Origin: Bacillota bacterium | GTDB taxonomy: Bacteria > Bacillota > Bacilli > Alicyclobacillales > SLC66 | Direction: 5' to 3' | NCBI GenBank assembly: GCA_021799325.1 | Contig: JAJZAS010000011.1 | Location: forward strand, 1 to 15,119 | Length of the DNA stretch: 15,119 nt | Shown: one piece after another, positions 6,693-14,427 of the stretch | Numbering within the stretch: position 1 is the stretch's first letter | Layout of the letters: each line of letters begins with the position of its first letter | The notes under the pieces: model-generated | What the model was told of the DNA's origin: nothing | Databases searched by the model: none | The model's input: the letters and a program-made list of their open reading frames with translations, nothing else | Position numbers and translations under genes: made by a program

Positions 6693-7001
6693 TTACAGTG
6701 CAGTCTCTACCGGTTCACTTGCCGCTACTGGATAGACACTCACGCGCTTACGATCATGGCCGAAGCGCTCAAATTTTACCACACCATCCACTTTGGCAAA
6801 CAAGGTGTCGTCGCCACCGCGTCCCACGTTGGTCCCTGGATAAATACGGGTACCACGCTGGCGCACTAAAATGCTGCCACCTGTCACCAATTGTCCATCT
6901 CCACGTTTCACGCCAAGGCGTTTCGCATGGCTATCGCGCCCGTTGCGAGTGGAGGACACACCTTTTTTATGTGCAAATAATTGTAAATTATAACGCAACA
7001 A
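6693..7001 (-). CDS. rpmA: 50S ribosomal protein L27, with Prp-cleavable N-terminus
   Basis: L27 lies near the peptidyl transferase centre, its N-terminus reaching the P-site tRNA. The 102-residue product has the family blocks AHKKGVSSTRNGRDSHAKRLG and GGSILVRQRGTRIYPGTNVG (in part), ending in a short acidic/hydrophobic tail. It starts MLRYNLQLF before AHKKG: LQLF|A (after F9) matches the Firmicute-type pre-L27 site cut by the protease Prp, encoded just upstream. No ATG exists in this frame at the 5' end; TTG at 7001, with AGGAGG 8 bases before it, is the best start, and a second TTG at 6998 is possible. Third gene of the rplU operon, ending at the terminator before obg. Confidence 0.96.
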   Translation of the reverse strand: MLRYNLQLFAHKKGVSSTRNGRDSHAKRLGVKRGDGQLVTGGSILVRQRGTRIYPGTNVGRGGDDTLFAKVDGVVKFERFGHDRKRVSVYPVAASEPVETAL

Positions 7002-7016
7002 TGTAATAACCTCCTG

Positions 7017-7349
7017 TCACTTTTTCAATAATTGTTCTTTAACCCGCAAATACTTGCTGTGTTCTTCGGCTATTCCCATCAGACCGACTCGAAGGCTATG
7101 TGCCAACCACTGCGTCTTCTCATCATCGCTGACTTCCACATCCATCAAGCCTTCGCTTGCCTGGTAGCTTAGCGTGGTTCCGCAAAGCGCCTCCACGCTA
7201 TTGACAAAATTGATGGACAAGGCAGAAACTGCCGAACATACAATATCCTTGCCGTATTCACCAGAACCCGCATGACCTTCGATAAGAAAACGAGTAATCT
7301 TTCGCGTCTGGTTCGGCATGACGGTTTCAAATATCTGCGCCCGAATCAT
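7017..7349 (-). CDS. prp: Ribosomal-processing cysteine protease Prp (YsxB)
   Basis: Prp removes the N-terminal extension of L27 in Firmicutes and related bacteria, a step needed for functional 50S subunits. The 110-residue protein contains IEGHAGSGEYGKDIVCSAVS: H26 and C38 are the catalytic pair, 12 residues apart as in the family, inside the G-H-A and D-I-V-C-[SA]-A-V-S motifs. ATG 7349 follows AAGG by 7 bases; the reading from ATG to GHA is a little longer at the N-terminus than usual, and M11 (7319) is an alternative. It lies between rplU (3-base gap) and rpmA (15-base gap), its standard place, which couples the protease with its substrate. Confidence 0.93.
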   Translation of the reverse strand: MIRAQIFETVMPNQTRKITRFLIEGHAGSGEYGKDIVCSAVSALSINFVNSVEALCGTTLSYQASEGLMDVEVSDDEKTQWLAHSLRVGLMGIAEEHSKYLRVKEQLLKK

Positions 7350-7352
7350 GAA

Positions 7353-7664
7353 TTAACCTTGAATGGCAGTCACTTTGACCTTTGTATAAGGTTGACGATG
7401 GCCTTGCTTGCGGCGATAGTTTTTCTTGGACTTGTATTTGAACACGATGATTTTCTTGCCTTTACCGTGTTCGACAACCGTTCCCACTACTTTTGCGCCA
7501 TTGATGACTGGAGAACCCACCTGAACTTTTCCGTCTTTCTCAAGCAGCAACACTTTATCAAACGTGTATTCTGCACCAGCTTCTGCGTCGAGTTTCTCAA
7601 TGTAAAGCGTAGAGCCTTCCTCTACTTTATACTGCTTACCGCCTGTTTCAACAATCGCGTACAA
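7353..7664 (-). CDS. rplU: 50S ribosomal protein L21
   Basis: L21 binds 23S rRNA in the large subunit. The product is 103 residues, the normal size, starting (M)YAIVETGGKQYKVEEGSTLY and containing KKIIVFKYKSKKNYRRKQGHRQ, the basic rRNA-binding block, and ending YTKVKVTAIQG. I chose the TTG at 7664, 8 bases after GGAGG, because this gives the conserved MYAI start; the earlier TTG at 7679 overlaps the SD itself. It heads the rplU-prp-rpmA operon behind a candidate promoter and a structured leader, a place where Firmicutes often carry an L21 leader for autoregulation. Confidence 0.96.
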   Translation of the reverse strand: MYAIVETGGKQYKVEEGSTLYIEKLDAEAGAEYTFDKVLLLEKDGKVQVGSPVINGAKVVGTVVEHGKGKKIIVFKYKSKKNYRRKQGHRQPYTKVKVTAIQG

Positions 7665-7698
7665 TACGCGCACCTCCAACTATTGGGACTCGCTGTCT

Positions 7699-7724
7699 AG
7701 GCACAGACTGATCTGTTTAAGCCT
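7699..7724 (-). promoter_or_regulatory. Hairpin in the rplU leader, candidate L21 autoregulatory leader
   Basis: On the minus strand AGGC, an unpaired TTAA, ACAGA, a four-base loop, TCTGT and GCCT form a bulged hairpin of 5 plus 4 base pairs in the untranslated region of rplU. No T run follows, so it is not a terminator. Firmicute rplU operons often carry an L21 leader RNA that binds L21; whether this hairpin fits that covariance model cannot be decided here. Confidence 0.45.
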
Positions 7725-7753
7725 ATGGACATGCGGTGACACACTACCGACAT

Positions 7754-7783
7754 ACTTTATCACAAATGAGGTAACTACTGCAA
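7754..7783 (-). promoter_or_regulatory. Candidate promoter of the rplU-prp-rpmA operon
   Basis: TTGCAG (7783-7778, within the last codons of spoIVFB) and TAAAGT (7759-7754) are separated by 18 bases, and the -10 is preceded by TGA, an extended -10 form. The predicted start near 7747 gives a leader of about 80 bases including the rplU hairpin. A separate vegetative promoter makes sense here, since spoIVFB upstream should be sporulation-specific. Confidence 0.45.
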
Positions 7784-8653
7784 TAGCCTTTTGATGGGCT
7801 CCATCCACATGCCCGCATCAAATATCGCTCGAAGCACTTCTTTTTCCTCTATCATGAGTTGATCAGTCAACCCTTCTTTAAAAATATCTTGCTTCTCCTG
7901 TAAATAGATCACATGGTACGCCTCCGGAACGAACTTCGACGCCACCTTGCCAATCCCCATTTCGCTATCGACAATCAGCGTACGAAGCACCTTTGTGTCC
8001 GTATGATCCCTCCGTTTATGATCCAAAAAACGCAGCAAATCATAGCGGTTCTGACGTCTCAACGTGATCGCAGAGACAAGTAAGAATACACCTAATATCA
8101 ACATACCCGCTTCCGGATAACCAAGCCACAATGCCACGCCACCAAGCACGATCAGTATGGTGGATAACGCAAATGACATCTGCGTCAACACCTCCGTAGA
8201 CTTTTCAAAGCCTCTCGTCAATGACAAACCAGCCCTTGCGATCCGTCCACCGTCAAGCGGTAATGCCGGTAACATATTAAAAAAAAGCAGCGTAAAGTTC
8301 ATTCCGATAAAGGGTCTTGCCACGTCTCCAGGAATCCATCCCACCATCATCAACAAGATCGTAAATAAGGCCAGTACTAGATTCACAAGCGGTCCGCTGA
8401 CGGCGATTAGCACTTCATCGCGTGGACTCCACCCCACGTGCTTGCCGCTGATTCTTGCCACGCCGCCAAACGGATACAACTCTACCGATTCTATGCGATA
8501 ACCTAGTCGCATCGCCACCACGGCATGCCCCATTTCATGCAATAACACCACAGCAAACAATCGCAGCATAAGCCATAAAAAATGGCCAAAAAACGCATAG
8601 ATCAACATAAGCAAAAAAAACGGGTTAATTCGAACAGGAAATGTTGTTTTCAA
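7775..8653 (-). CDS. spoIVFB: Stage IV sporulation intramembrane metalloprotease SpoIVFB (site-2 protease, M50)
   Basis: This zinc protease cuts pro-sigma-K in the membrane around the forespore, activating late mother-cell transcription. The 292-residue protein shows HEMGH (39-43) in a membrane helix, the second zinc motif in FFNMLPALPLDGGR (N126, D134), about six membrane helices up to residue 205, and a soluble C-terminal domain (about 215-292) of the CBS-like kind found in SpoIVFB. LYPFGGVARI (59-68) is typical of M50 proteins. The frame starts with TTG at 8653; no ATG occurs before residue 16, and that one is inside the first helix. The SD is weak (GTGAAG), so translation may depend on spoIVFA, whose stop is one base upstream. 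Confidence 0.92.
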   Translation of the reverse strand: MKTTFPVRINPFFLLMLIYAFFGHFLWLMLRLFAVVLLHEMGHAVVAMRLGYRIESVELYPFGGVARISGKHVGWSPRDEVLIAVSGPLVNLVLALFTILLMMVGWIPGDVARPFIGMNFTLLFFNMLPALPLDGGRIARAGLSLTRGFEKSTEVLTQMSFALSTILIVLGGVALWLGYPEAGMLILGVFLLVSAITLRRQNRYDLLRFLDHKRRDHTDTKVLRTLIVDSEMGIGKVASKFVPEAYHVIYLQEKQDIFKEGLTDQLMIEEKEVLRAIFDAGMWMEPIKRLLQ

Positions 8654-8654
8654 G

Positions 8655-9452
8655 TCACTTCACCGACTGGAAGAGTTGAAGCGGATTTCGATACGCACCT
8701 TTATAGATATAGCCAAACGTCAATTCCGTCTGATGCGATGGTAACATGCCCACGAGTTGACCGGAAACCACATACTCCTGCGGTTTGACAAATACTGTCC
8801 CCAGCTTCGAATAAAATGTCTCCCCATCACTGCCATGATCAATGACCACATAATTGCCACTTGCTTGGCTCTCGCCTACCCGAACGACCAAACCATCCGC
8901 TGCCGCCAGCACATGTGCGCCTGGTCTGCCTTGGATCACCACATCAGGATTCACCACAGAAAAGTTTCGTACCACTTTTCCTGCCATCGGTTGAACAAAA
9001 CTGATTTTTGGTGCCGCGGCAGGTAACGCGGTGATGGCAGAGGAAGGTATTGTGCCAAAATTCCTCGCAATGGCAGGTGGCATCACGATGGTGGAGTAGT
9101 CGATGCGCATGGTGGACTGCACCAATCGTTGCACCGTCTTGGCAATCGGTCGGTCGCTGTGAAAAAACATCCACATGGCTGCAAATAACACCACTGCGCC
9201 GATGGCTTGTATAAAAAAACGCTGTGTCAGCGAGCTTTCAGGCGCCTCATTGGCGGCACTCTTAAATCCACCACGATACGGTCGTTTTTTTGATTTACTA
9301 TTTTTAGAGGTAACTGATCTTGCCGGTGATCCTACCTTAGATCGAAATCCCATCCATGACCGTGGAGAGCCATAAAGGTCATCATCAGGTGACAACGAAT
9401 ACTCTGGTCGAATTTCTTCTTGATGTTCACTTGACTGATAAGGATTCTCCAC
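8655..9452 (-). CDS. spoIVFA: SpoIVFA: membrane-anchored, catalytically degenerate LytM/M23 protein
   Basis: SpoIVFA holds and restrains SpoIVFB until a forespore signal arrives. The 265-residue protein has a charged, disordered cytoplasmic part (1-75), one transmembrane helix (about 80-98), a linker, and a C-terminal LytM fold (about 155-262) with VLAAADGLVVRVG and NYVVIDHG, typical of M23 domains. The zinc ligands are lost: the usual HxxxD region reads NPDVVIQG and the usual HLHF reads ELTF, so it should not cut peptidoglycan; this is expected for SpoIVFA. The start is GTG at 9452, preceded by GGAGGGGG; this SD is part of a long hairpin followed by T7. Its neighbour spoIVFB, one base downstream, confirms the identity. 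Confidence 0.88.
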   Translation of the reverse strand: MENPYQSSEHQEEIRPEYSLSPDDDLYGSPRSWMGFRSKVGSPARSVTSKNSKSKKRPYRGGFKSAANEAPESSLTQRFFIQAIGAVVLFAAMWMFFHSDRPIAKTVQRLVQSTMRIDYSTIVMPPAIARNFGTIPSSAITALPAAAPKISFVQPMAGKVVRNFSVVNPDVVIQGRPGAHVLAAADGLVVRVGESQASGNYVVIDHGSDGETFYSKLGTVFVKPQEYVVSGQLVGMLPSHQTELTFGYIYKGAYRNPLQLFQSVK

Positions 9453-9518
9453 AAAAAAACCCCCTCCGCGCTGGAACGATATCCTCGTCCCAAAAAACGT
9501 ATGCGCGAAAAAGGGGTT
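9453..9518 (-). terminator. Terminator-like hairpin between minD and spoIVFA that includes the spoIVFA SD
   Basis: On the minus strand a strong inner hairpin, TGGGACGA (9492-9485), loop GGATA, TCGTTCCA (9479-9472), is enclosed by an outer stem AACCCC plus CGCGC (9518-9503) against GCGCG plus GGGG (9471-9460). T7 (9459-9453) follows directly, then the GTG start of spoIVFA. It can end the mre-min transcript after minD. The outer 3' arm contains GGAGG, the spoIVFA SD, so read-through RNA would also be poorly translated. Confidence 0.65.
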
Positions 9519-9546
9519 CTATGCTTAGCTTATCGAATCATAATGA

Positions 9547-10341
9547 TTATCCAAGTCCCATCATTTTTTTCATCCGCTTAAAAAATCCGGACTGTTCCTG
9601 CAAATTCATGAGCGGTACTGGTTCCCCGATAATTCGCCTGGCAATATTGCGATAAGCCTGAGAAGCCTTGGAATCCGGTTTGACTACTGTCGGCTCCCCT
9701 TGGTTCGCGTTTTTAATCACTTGCTCATCGTCAGGAACAATACCTAGTAAATCTAATGATAAAACGGAAATAATATCGTCGATATCAAGCATTTCACCAT
9801 TTTTCACCATATGAGGACGAATTCGATTGATGATGAGCTTGGCAGGTGGAATTTTTTCTGCCTCCAATAAGCCAATCACCCGATCCGCATCGCGAACAGC
9901 CGCCTGTTCCGGCGTAGTGACCACAATCGCCTGGTCGGCCCCAGTAATGGCCACGCGAAAACCGTGCTCAATTCCTGCCGGGCAATCAATAAGTACATAA
10001 TCAAAATCCATTTTGAGTTTGTGAACGATCGCCTGCATTGCACTGGTACTAAGTGCCAGCTTGTCCTTGGTTTGTGCGGCTGCAATCATATACAATTGAT
10101 CAAATCGTTTATCTTTAATTAGCGCCTGTTCTATTCGGCAATTTCCAGTTGCGATATCGACGATATCGAAGATAATTCGATTATCAAGTCCCATTACCAC
10201 ATCTAGATTACGTAACCCAATATCTGTGTCAACAAGGCAAACCTTTTTTCCCAAAAGGGCAAGTGCCGTACCAATATTGGCGGTCGAAGTGGTCTTCCCA
10301 ACGCCACCTTTTCCGGAAGTCACGACAATCGCTTCGCCCAT
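9547..10341 (-). CDS. minD: Septum site-determining ATPase MinD
   Basis: MinD is a ParA-like ATPase that dimerises on the membrane and recruits MinC to block division away from midcell. The 264-residue protein has the deviant Walker A KGGVGKTT (11-18), the LVDTDIGLRNLDVVMGL block (36-52), VLIDCPAG, and a C-terminal amphipathic membrane-targeting helix FFKRMKKMMGLG. ATG 10341 follows GGGGGGAAGG. It starts 12 bases after minC. No minE follows, so polar cues probably come from a DivIVA/MinJ-like system encoded elsewhere, as in Bacillus (inference). A terminator-like hairpin follows the gene. Confidence 0.97.
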   Translation of the reverse strand: MGEAIVVTSGKGGVGKTTSTANIGTALALLGKKVCLVDTDIGLRNLDVVMGLDNRIIFDIVDIATGNCRIEQALIKDKRFDQLYMIAAAQTKDKLALSTSAMQAIVHKLKMDFDYVLIDCPAGIEHGFRVAITGADQAIVVTTPEQAAVRDADRVIGLLEAEKIPPAKLIINRIRPHMVKNGEMLDIDDIISVLSLDLLGIVPDDEQVIKNANQGEPTVVKPDSKASQAYRNIARRIIGEPVPLMNLQEQSGFFKRMKKMMGLG

Positions 10342-10353
10342 GACCTTCCCCCC

Positions 10354-11046
10354 TTAAATCACTGCTTTATCTGACATGATCAGCGTTTGAAAGTGTTGTA
10401 AAAAGGACATTTTTTCTACGGCCATCTGATCTCCTTCAAGATGCGCAAATTCCATCTCCGCAGGATGCGCGTAAGCTTCGGGTGATCTACGGATGACGGT
10501 GGCAATTCGCACCTGAATGGGTTCAAAGTAGGCAGCAGCCACAATCGCTCTTACATTGCCTGAAGCGCCCGCATGAACATAGCCACGCAAGCGACCAAAT
10601 ACATAGATATCGCCAGACGCTACAATATGCGCCCCCGGATTCACATTGCCAATGATGATCACATCGCCATCATGCTCAACCATCTGACCTGATCGAACAG
10701 TGCCTTTATAGACGTAAGGGGCTTTTGGCAATAACTTATTCGGGACTGGATCATCTTCAATAGCTTCCTGATACACCTTAACCTGAATTTCTCCGACAGC
10801 AAGAAATGCCTTCTCGACAGCATCTTGAATCTCTGGCGTCAATTCGCGGTTGCCATAATCCACAAATGCGGTCACCTTGGCACCACTTGAAAAAGGGGAC
10901 GACCCATTACCCAACTTGGCAGCCAGCGCATCAAGCACCTTGTCAAAATGCACATCATCAGCCAGCTTGAAAACAAGCCCATTTTTTATACCCTTAATGG
11001 TTACATAATCTTGGCCGGCAGGTTCTAATGCCGTGTTGGTTAACAT
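10354..11046 (-). CDS. minC: Septum formation inhibitor MinC
   Basis: MinC inhibits FtsZ polymers and is positioned by MinD. The 230-residue protein has an N-terminal FtsZ-interacting domain (about 13-105) and a C-terminal beta-helix with SGQMVEHDGDVIIIGNVNPG and ASGDIYVFGRLRGYVHAGA (about 118-195), the MinD-binding signature. The tail after residue 200 is longer than the minimal domain. ATG 11046 directly follows the TAA stop of the PBP gene (TAAATG), with GGGAGG 12 bases upstream, so translation is probably coupled to the upstream gene. Placement of minC directly behind a PBP2 gene ties division-site control to the elongation genes. Confidence 0.95.
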   Translation of the reverse strand: MLTNTALEPAGQDYVTIKGIKNGLVFKLADDVHFDKVLDALAAKLGNGSSPFSSGAKVTAFVDYGNRELTPEIQDAVEKAFLAVGEIQVKVYQEAIEDDPVPNKLLPKAPYVYKGTVRSGQMVEHDGDVIIIGNVNPGAHIVASGDIYVFGRLRGYVHAGASGNVRAIVAAAYFEPIQVRIATVIRRSPEAYAHPAEMEFAHLEGDQMAVEKMSFLQHFQTLIMSDKAVI

Positions 11047-12963
11047 TTACAAGCCCGTCCTCCCGTCGAAAACTCTCAACATTTTGTATTCAACGCGAGA
11101 ATTGTGATTTCCTGCTGAACGTTCAAAGAAACGGTCAAACATGGCCCTCGCAATCGGTCCGGTAGAATCGGCCCCATGCCCCCCTCCAGGAACTGCCACC
11201 GCAATAGCGATCTGCGGATGGGAGTAAGGGGCAAATCCGATAAATACCGCGTTGTCAAACCCGTCTATTCCCGTTTCTGCGGTACCTGTTTTGCCTGCGG
11301 GTTCATAGGTGACGCGCTTTCCCGAATGAAATGTAGAATAGGCCGTGCCTTTGGGATCATTGCATGCCATGTAGAGTCCGTACATCACGGCATCCCAATC
11401 TTCTTTTGGCAAACTAAGCGCCTTATCTTGATAGCGATGGATCGACATTTTTTGATTGCCGATCCATTTTACCACATGCGGTTCAATTCTCACGCCCCGA
11501 TTGGCAAGAGTCGCCGCATAATTGGCTAATTCCATGGTTGTGAAGACCTCATTTTGGCCAATTGCCGTGTATGGTAAATCTGTTACTTGACCTGAATGCA
11601 TATTGACAAATCCATTCTCAGTATCCGGAAGGTCACGTATGACAATGTTTCCAAGTCCAAAATGCTTTTGAAATGACCTTAAGTTGTTTAGTGTTTGCAA
11701 CCTGTCTATTAAAAGCCAGCGAGGAATTTGCTTGACAGATTTTGGTGGCCAATTGCCATAACGCATGCTGAGTTTATAAAAAAACACATCGCACGACTCG
11801 GCAAGCGCCATGGGGAGAGTCAAAAAACCATGATGGCTCCAACAATGAATGGCAGTACCATCCGTTTTGGGAAGCGTATAACTGCCATCACAATATTCCG
11901 CATGATATGGTGTCAATGCACGCTGATGAAAAGCAAATAGGGCCGTGAGCGGTTTCATCACTGAACCCGGTGCGATTGGCATTTGTGTCGCCCAGTTTTG
12001 TTCCGCAGGCAAAAACCTGCTTTGATACTCCCAATCCGTCATTCCATGAGCCATCCAGGAAGGATCATAGGTAGGATAACTGGCAAGCGCCAAAATTTCA
12101 CCATTTTGAGGGTTAATCGCAACTGCCATCGCATGGCTGACCTTCTTGTGCCCGTACCATTTTAAGTGCATCACCTGTTTAGCCAAAATGGCTTGTACTT
12201 GGCGCTGATACTGGCTATCAATCGTGAGGATCAACGGCTTCCCTTTTCGAGACGGTCTACTCTCAGCCAGACGCCGGATAGGCAATCCCTTACTGTCAAT
12301 TTCCACTGCAATTTTACCGGGAGATCCCCTAAGTGAATCATTATAGGATTTTTCTACGCCACTCCAACCAACCATCGCGTTTTCCGGAAAACCTGCTTGC
12401 GTGTACTGCTTTAAGCGCGATTGCGGAATCGCATGGATGTAGCCAAGGAGATGACAGGCCACCTCATTTTGCGGATATTGTCTCACAGAATCAGGGATGA
12501 TTTGAATTCCCGGCAATTGCCGCTGATGTTCCGCAACAAATGCCAATGCCTGTGCAGAGATGCGATTGGCAATAAAAACCTGCAGCCTCGCATCATTAAT
12601 TCCCTGCATGATACGCCTAAGCGTTTCTGGAGACATGCCGATTTTTTTTGCGAGTTCATGAAGTAGATCAGGATGGATACTCGAAAAGCCACGAGTGTAC
12701 ACCAAACTGTAAATCGGTTCATCATAAGCAAGGAGTTGGTGATTACGGTCATAAATTTCTCCACGAGGGGCTGGCGTTGGCAATAAGTTGACATGATTGC
12801 GATGTGAAAGTTTTTCAAAGCGTTCATGCTCTGTGCCCTGAATCACAATCAAGCGCATTTCTAAGACAAACGCCATCAGCGCTAGTGCAGGAAAGAAAAA
12901 CCGCAATCTGCGGACGCGTTGCGGTTCAGACTTGCGTTTCTTTTTTTTAGCCTTTTCGCTCAT
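11047..12963 (-). CDS. mrdA: Class B penicillin-binding protein 2 (elongation-type transpeptidase)
   Basis: A peptidoglycan transpeptidase of the elongasome, working with MreBCD and a RodA-type partner not in the window. The 638-residue protein has a basic cytoplasmic N-terminus, one membrane anchor (about 22-40), the dimerisation/pedestal domain with PAPRGEIYDRN (64-74) and GWSGVEKSYNDSLRG (199-213), and the transpeptidase domain: S334-V-M-K337 (in APGSVMKPL), S390-C-D392, and K558-T-G560 (in AGKTGTAETG). The second motif is SCD instead of SxN, a form seen in PBP2-type enzymes. No PASTA domains are present. ATG 12963 has a weak AGGA 10 bases upstream. It lies between mreD (58-base gap) and minC, where B. 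subtilis has no PBP. Confidence 0.9.
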   Translation of the reverse strand: MSEKAKKKKRKSEPQRVRRLRFFFPALALMAFVLEMRLIVIQGTEHERFEKLSHRNHVNLLPTPAPRGEIYDRNHQLLAYDEPIYSLVYTRGFSSIHPDLLHELAKKIGMSPETLRRIMQGINDARLQVFIANRISAQALAFVAEHQRQLPGIQIIPDSVRQYPQNEVACHLLGYIHAIPQSRLKQYTQAGFPENAMVGWSGVEKSYNDSLRGSPGKIAVEIDSKGLPIRRLAESRPSRKGKPLILTIDSQYQRQVQAILAKQVMHLKWYGHKKVSHAMAVAINPQNGEILALASYPTYDPSWMAHGMTDWEYQSRFLPAEQNWATQMPIAPGSVMKPLTALFAFHQRALTPYHAEYCDGSYTLPKTDGTAIHCWSHHGFLTLPMALAESCDVFFYKLSMRYGNWPPKSVKQIPRWLLIDRLQTLNNLRSFQKHFGLGNIVIRDLPDTENGFVNMHSGQVTDLPYTAIGQNEVFTTMELANYAATLANRGVRIEPHVVKWIGNQKMSIHRYQDKALSLPKEDWDAVMYGLYMACNDPKGTAYSTFHSGKRVTYEPAGKTGTAETGIDGFDNAVFIGFAPYSHPQIAIAVAVPGGGHGADSTGPIARAMFDRFFERSAGNHNSRVEYKMLRVFDGRTGL

Positions 12964-13021
12964 TGCTCACAAATCCTATCGGCTCATTCCCGAAACAATC
13001 TCCCGGGATTAGCGTTTGCAA

Positions 13022-13537
13022 TCATGCCTCATTTGTTTCATCCGAATAGGATTTTTTTACTTTCGACACGAGCACCCAGCGATAAAAGAAGTAAAGCACC
13101 AATGCACAAACAAAGGTGGAGATGGTCATAGCCGTTGACGTTGAGATGACCACGCTGATACTGGTTCCGAGTTGGCCAAACAAGCGACTAATCCCATAAG
13201 ACAACCAGACATAGAACTCCGTACTGATCACGACGAGCAGTAAAGACAATAATAGACTAACCCGCATGAATAAACTTCGGATATATCCGCTGACATAACC
13301 AATCATTGCATAGGCAAAAGCACTCTCACCAAGAAAAGACCCAAAACTTGCATCCTGAATCAATCCAATCACAATACCAAAGATGAGTCCTTCCCTCGAA
13401 CCGCGAAACACACCGACCATCACCAGTGCAATCACAATCAGGCTAGGCTCTAGCGAGTGTAAAAAAGGCACCTGAAAGACAGTGGATTGCAGAATCAAAC
13501 TCAAAAAGAGCGCAACAAAATATCCGATCAGTCTCAT
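13022..13537 (-). CDS. mreD: Rod shape-determining protein MreD
   Basis: An integral membrane partner of MreC in the elongasome. The 171-residue protein is almost all hydrophobic helices (five or six), with the MreD-like stretches LILQSTVFQVPFLHSLEPSL (13-32) and GREGLIFG-like SREGLIFGIVIGLIQDASFG (47-66). The ATG at 13537 overlaps the mreC stop in ATGA, with AGGTG a few bases upstream, so translation is coupled. The family is poorly conserved, but position behind mreC, size and topology make the call firm. Nothing unusual. Confidence 0.92.
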   Translation of the reverse strand: MRLIGYFVALFLSLILQSTVFQVPFLHSLEPSLIVIALVMVGVFRGSREGLIFGIVIGLIQDASFGSFLGESAFAYAMIGYVSGYIRSLFMRVSLLLSLLLVVISTEFYVWLSYGISRLFGQLGTSISVVISTSTAMTISTFVCALVLYFFYRWVLVSKVKKSYSDETNEA

Positions 13538-14394
13538 GGTTGCACCTGTCCTGGCTTAGGTGCTAGAACAAACACGTAATTCAATTGATTCATGTTGGCA
13601 AGTGGCTTGACGAGCGCCGAACGGGTGATGCTCGTCCCATCAGAAATAAAAGAGACCACCCTGCCAATCGGAATCCCTTTCGGGTAGATATTGCTAAGTC
13701 CGGACGTGACGACCAAATCGCCAGGGTGAATATTGGTTGCCAACTGTGAGATGAATTGCATCAGGTAAAGACCCTGATGGGTCGGCGACCCGGATATCAC
13801 CCCATAAACAGGCGCTCCGCCAGAAACGATCGAAGCAGACACTCCATCCGCTGTTTCAGAAGAAGTTAAGAGTTCCGCTGCAGCACTGTATGCCGCAACC
13901 GACTGCACCCGACCCACAAGATCCCCGTTTTGGTCAAGAACTGGCATGGAAACTCCCACACCTGCTTTTTGCCCGACAGATAGGACAATCTCAGAATTCC
14001 AAGAAAGTGGGCTGCGCCCAGTAATTTCGCCAGCGATCAAGTGAAACTGAGGCGACTTACCTTGATAGTGGAGCATGGATTTGAGCTGTTGGTTTTCATG
14101 TTGCGCTTCATTCAGCTGAATTCGTAGCAACAAGTCTTCACTGGCTGTTTTCTTCAGTGCCGCATTTTCAGCGTATAAGTTTTCCAGATCTTTTAACCGT
14201 GTAAAGAATGTCTCGACTTGAAACACCGGTCCATAGAATACCCTACCCACCATCGAAGTGATATCAATGGTGAATTTCTCAGGCCATGACACTTGTGTTA
14301 AACGCGAACGCAAAGAAACCCCAGCCAACACCACGAGTAAAATTACTGCAGCCAAAAAAGCAAATAACCGGCCACCTGAAAAAAACCTATTCAC
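13534..14394 (-). CDS. mreC: Rod shape-determining protein MreC
   Basis: MreC is a bitopic membrane protein that links MreB and MreD to the PBP on the outer face. The 286-residue protein has a membrane helix (about 10-27), a coiled coil (about 62-108, with LYAENAALKK and EAQHENQQLKSML), and the paired beta-barrel domain with ITGRSPLSWNSEIVLSVGQKAGV (in part), LVGRVQSV and GDLVVTSGLSNIYPKGIPIG (in part), the usual MreC signatures. The start is GTG at 14394 with GAGAGG about 7 bases upstream; no ATG is near. It starts 33 bases after the mreB stop and overlaps mreD by four bases. Confidence 0.95.
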   Translation of the reverse strand: MNRFFSGGRLFAFLAAVILLVVLAGVSLRSRLTQVSWPEKFTIDITSMVGRVFYGPVFQVETFFTRLKDLENLYAENAALKKTASEDLLLRIQLNEAQHENQQLKSMLHYQGKSPQFHLIAGEITGRSPLSWNSEIVLSVGQKAGVGVSMPVLDQNGDLVGRVQSVAAYSAAAELLTSSETADGVSASIVSGGAPVYGVISGSPTHQGLYLMQFISQLATNIHPGDLVVTSGLSNIYPKGIPIGRVVSFISDGTSITRSALVKPLANMNQLNYVFVLAPKPGQVQP

Positions 14395-14427
14395 GAATGC
14401 GCCTCTCCCCTATCCCACCGCAGGTGA

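Noticed and set aside
8655..9452. Active M23 endopeptidase
   Set aside because: The zinc-ligand motifs are replaced (NPDVV and ELTF), and the gene precedes spoIVFB, which fits SpoIVFA.
12964..13021. Terminator between mreD and mrdA
   Set aside because: Only TCCCG/CGGGA, five pairs, with no T run after it.
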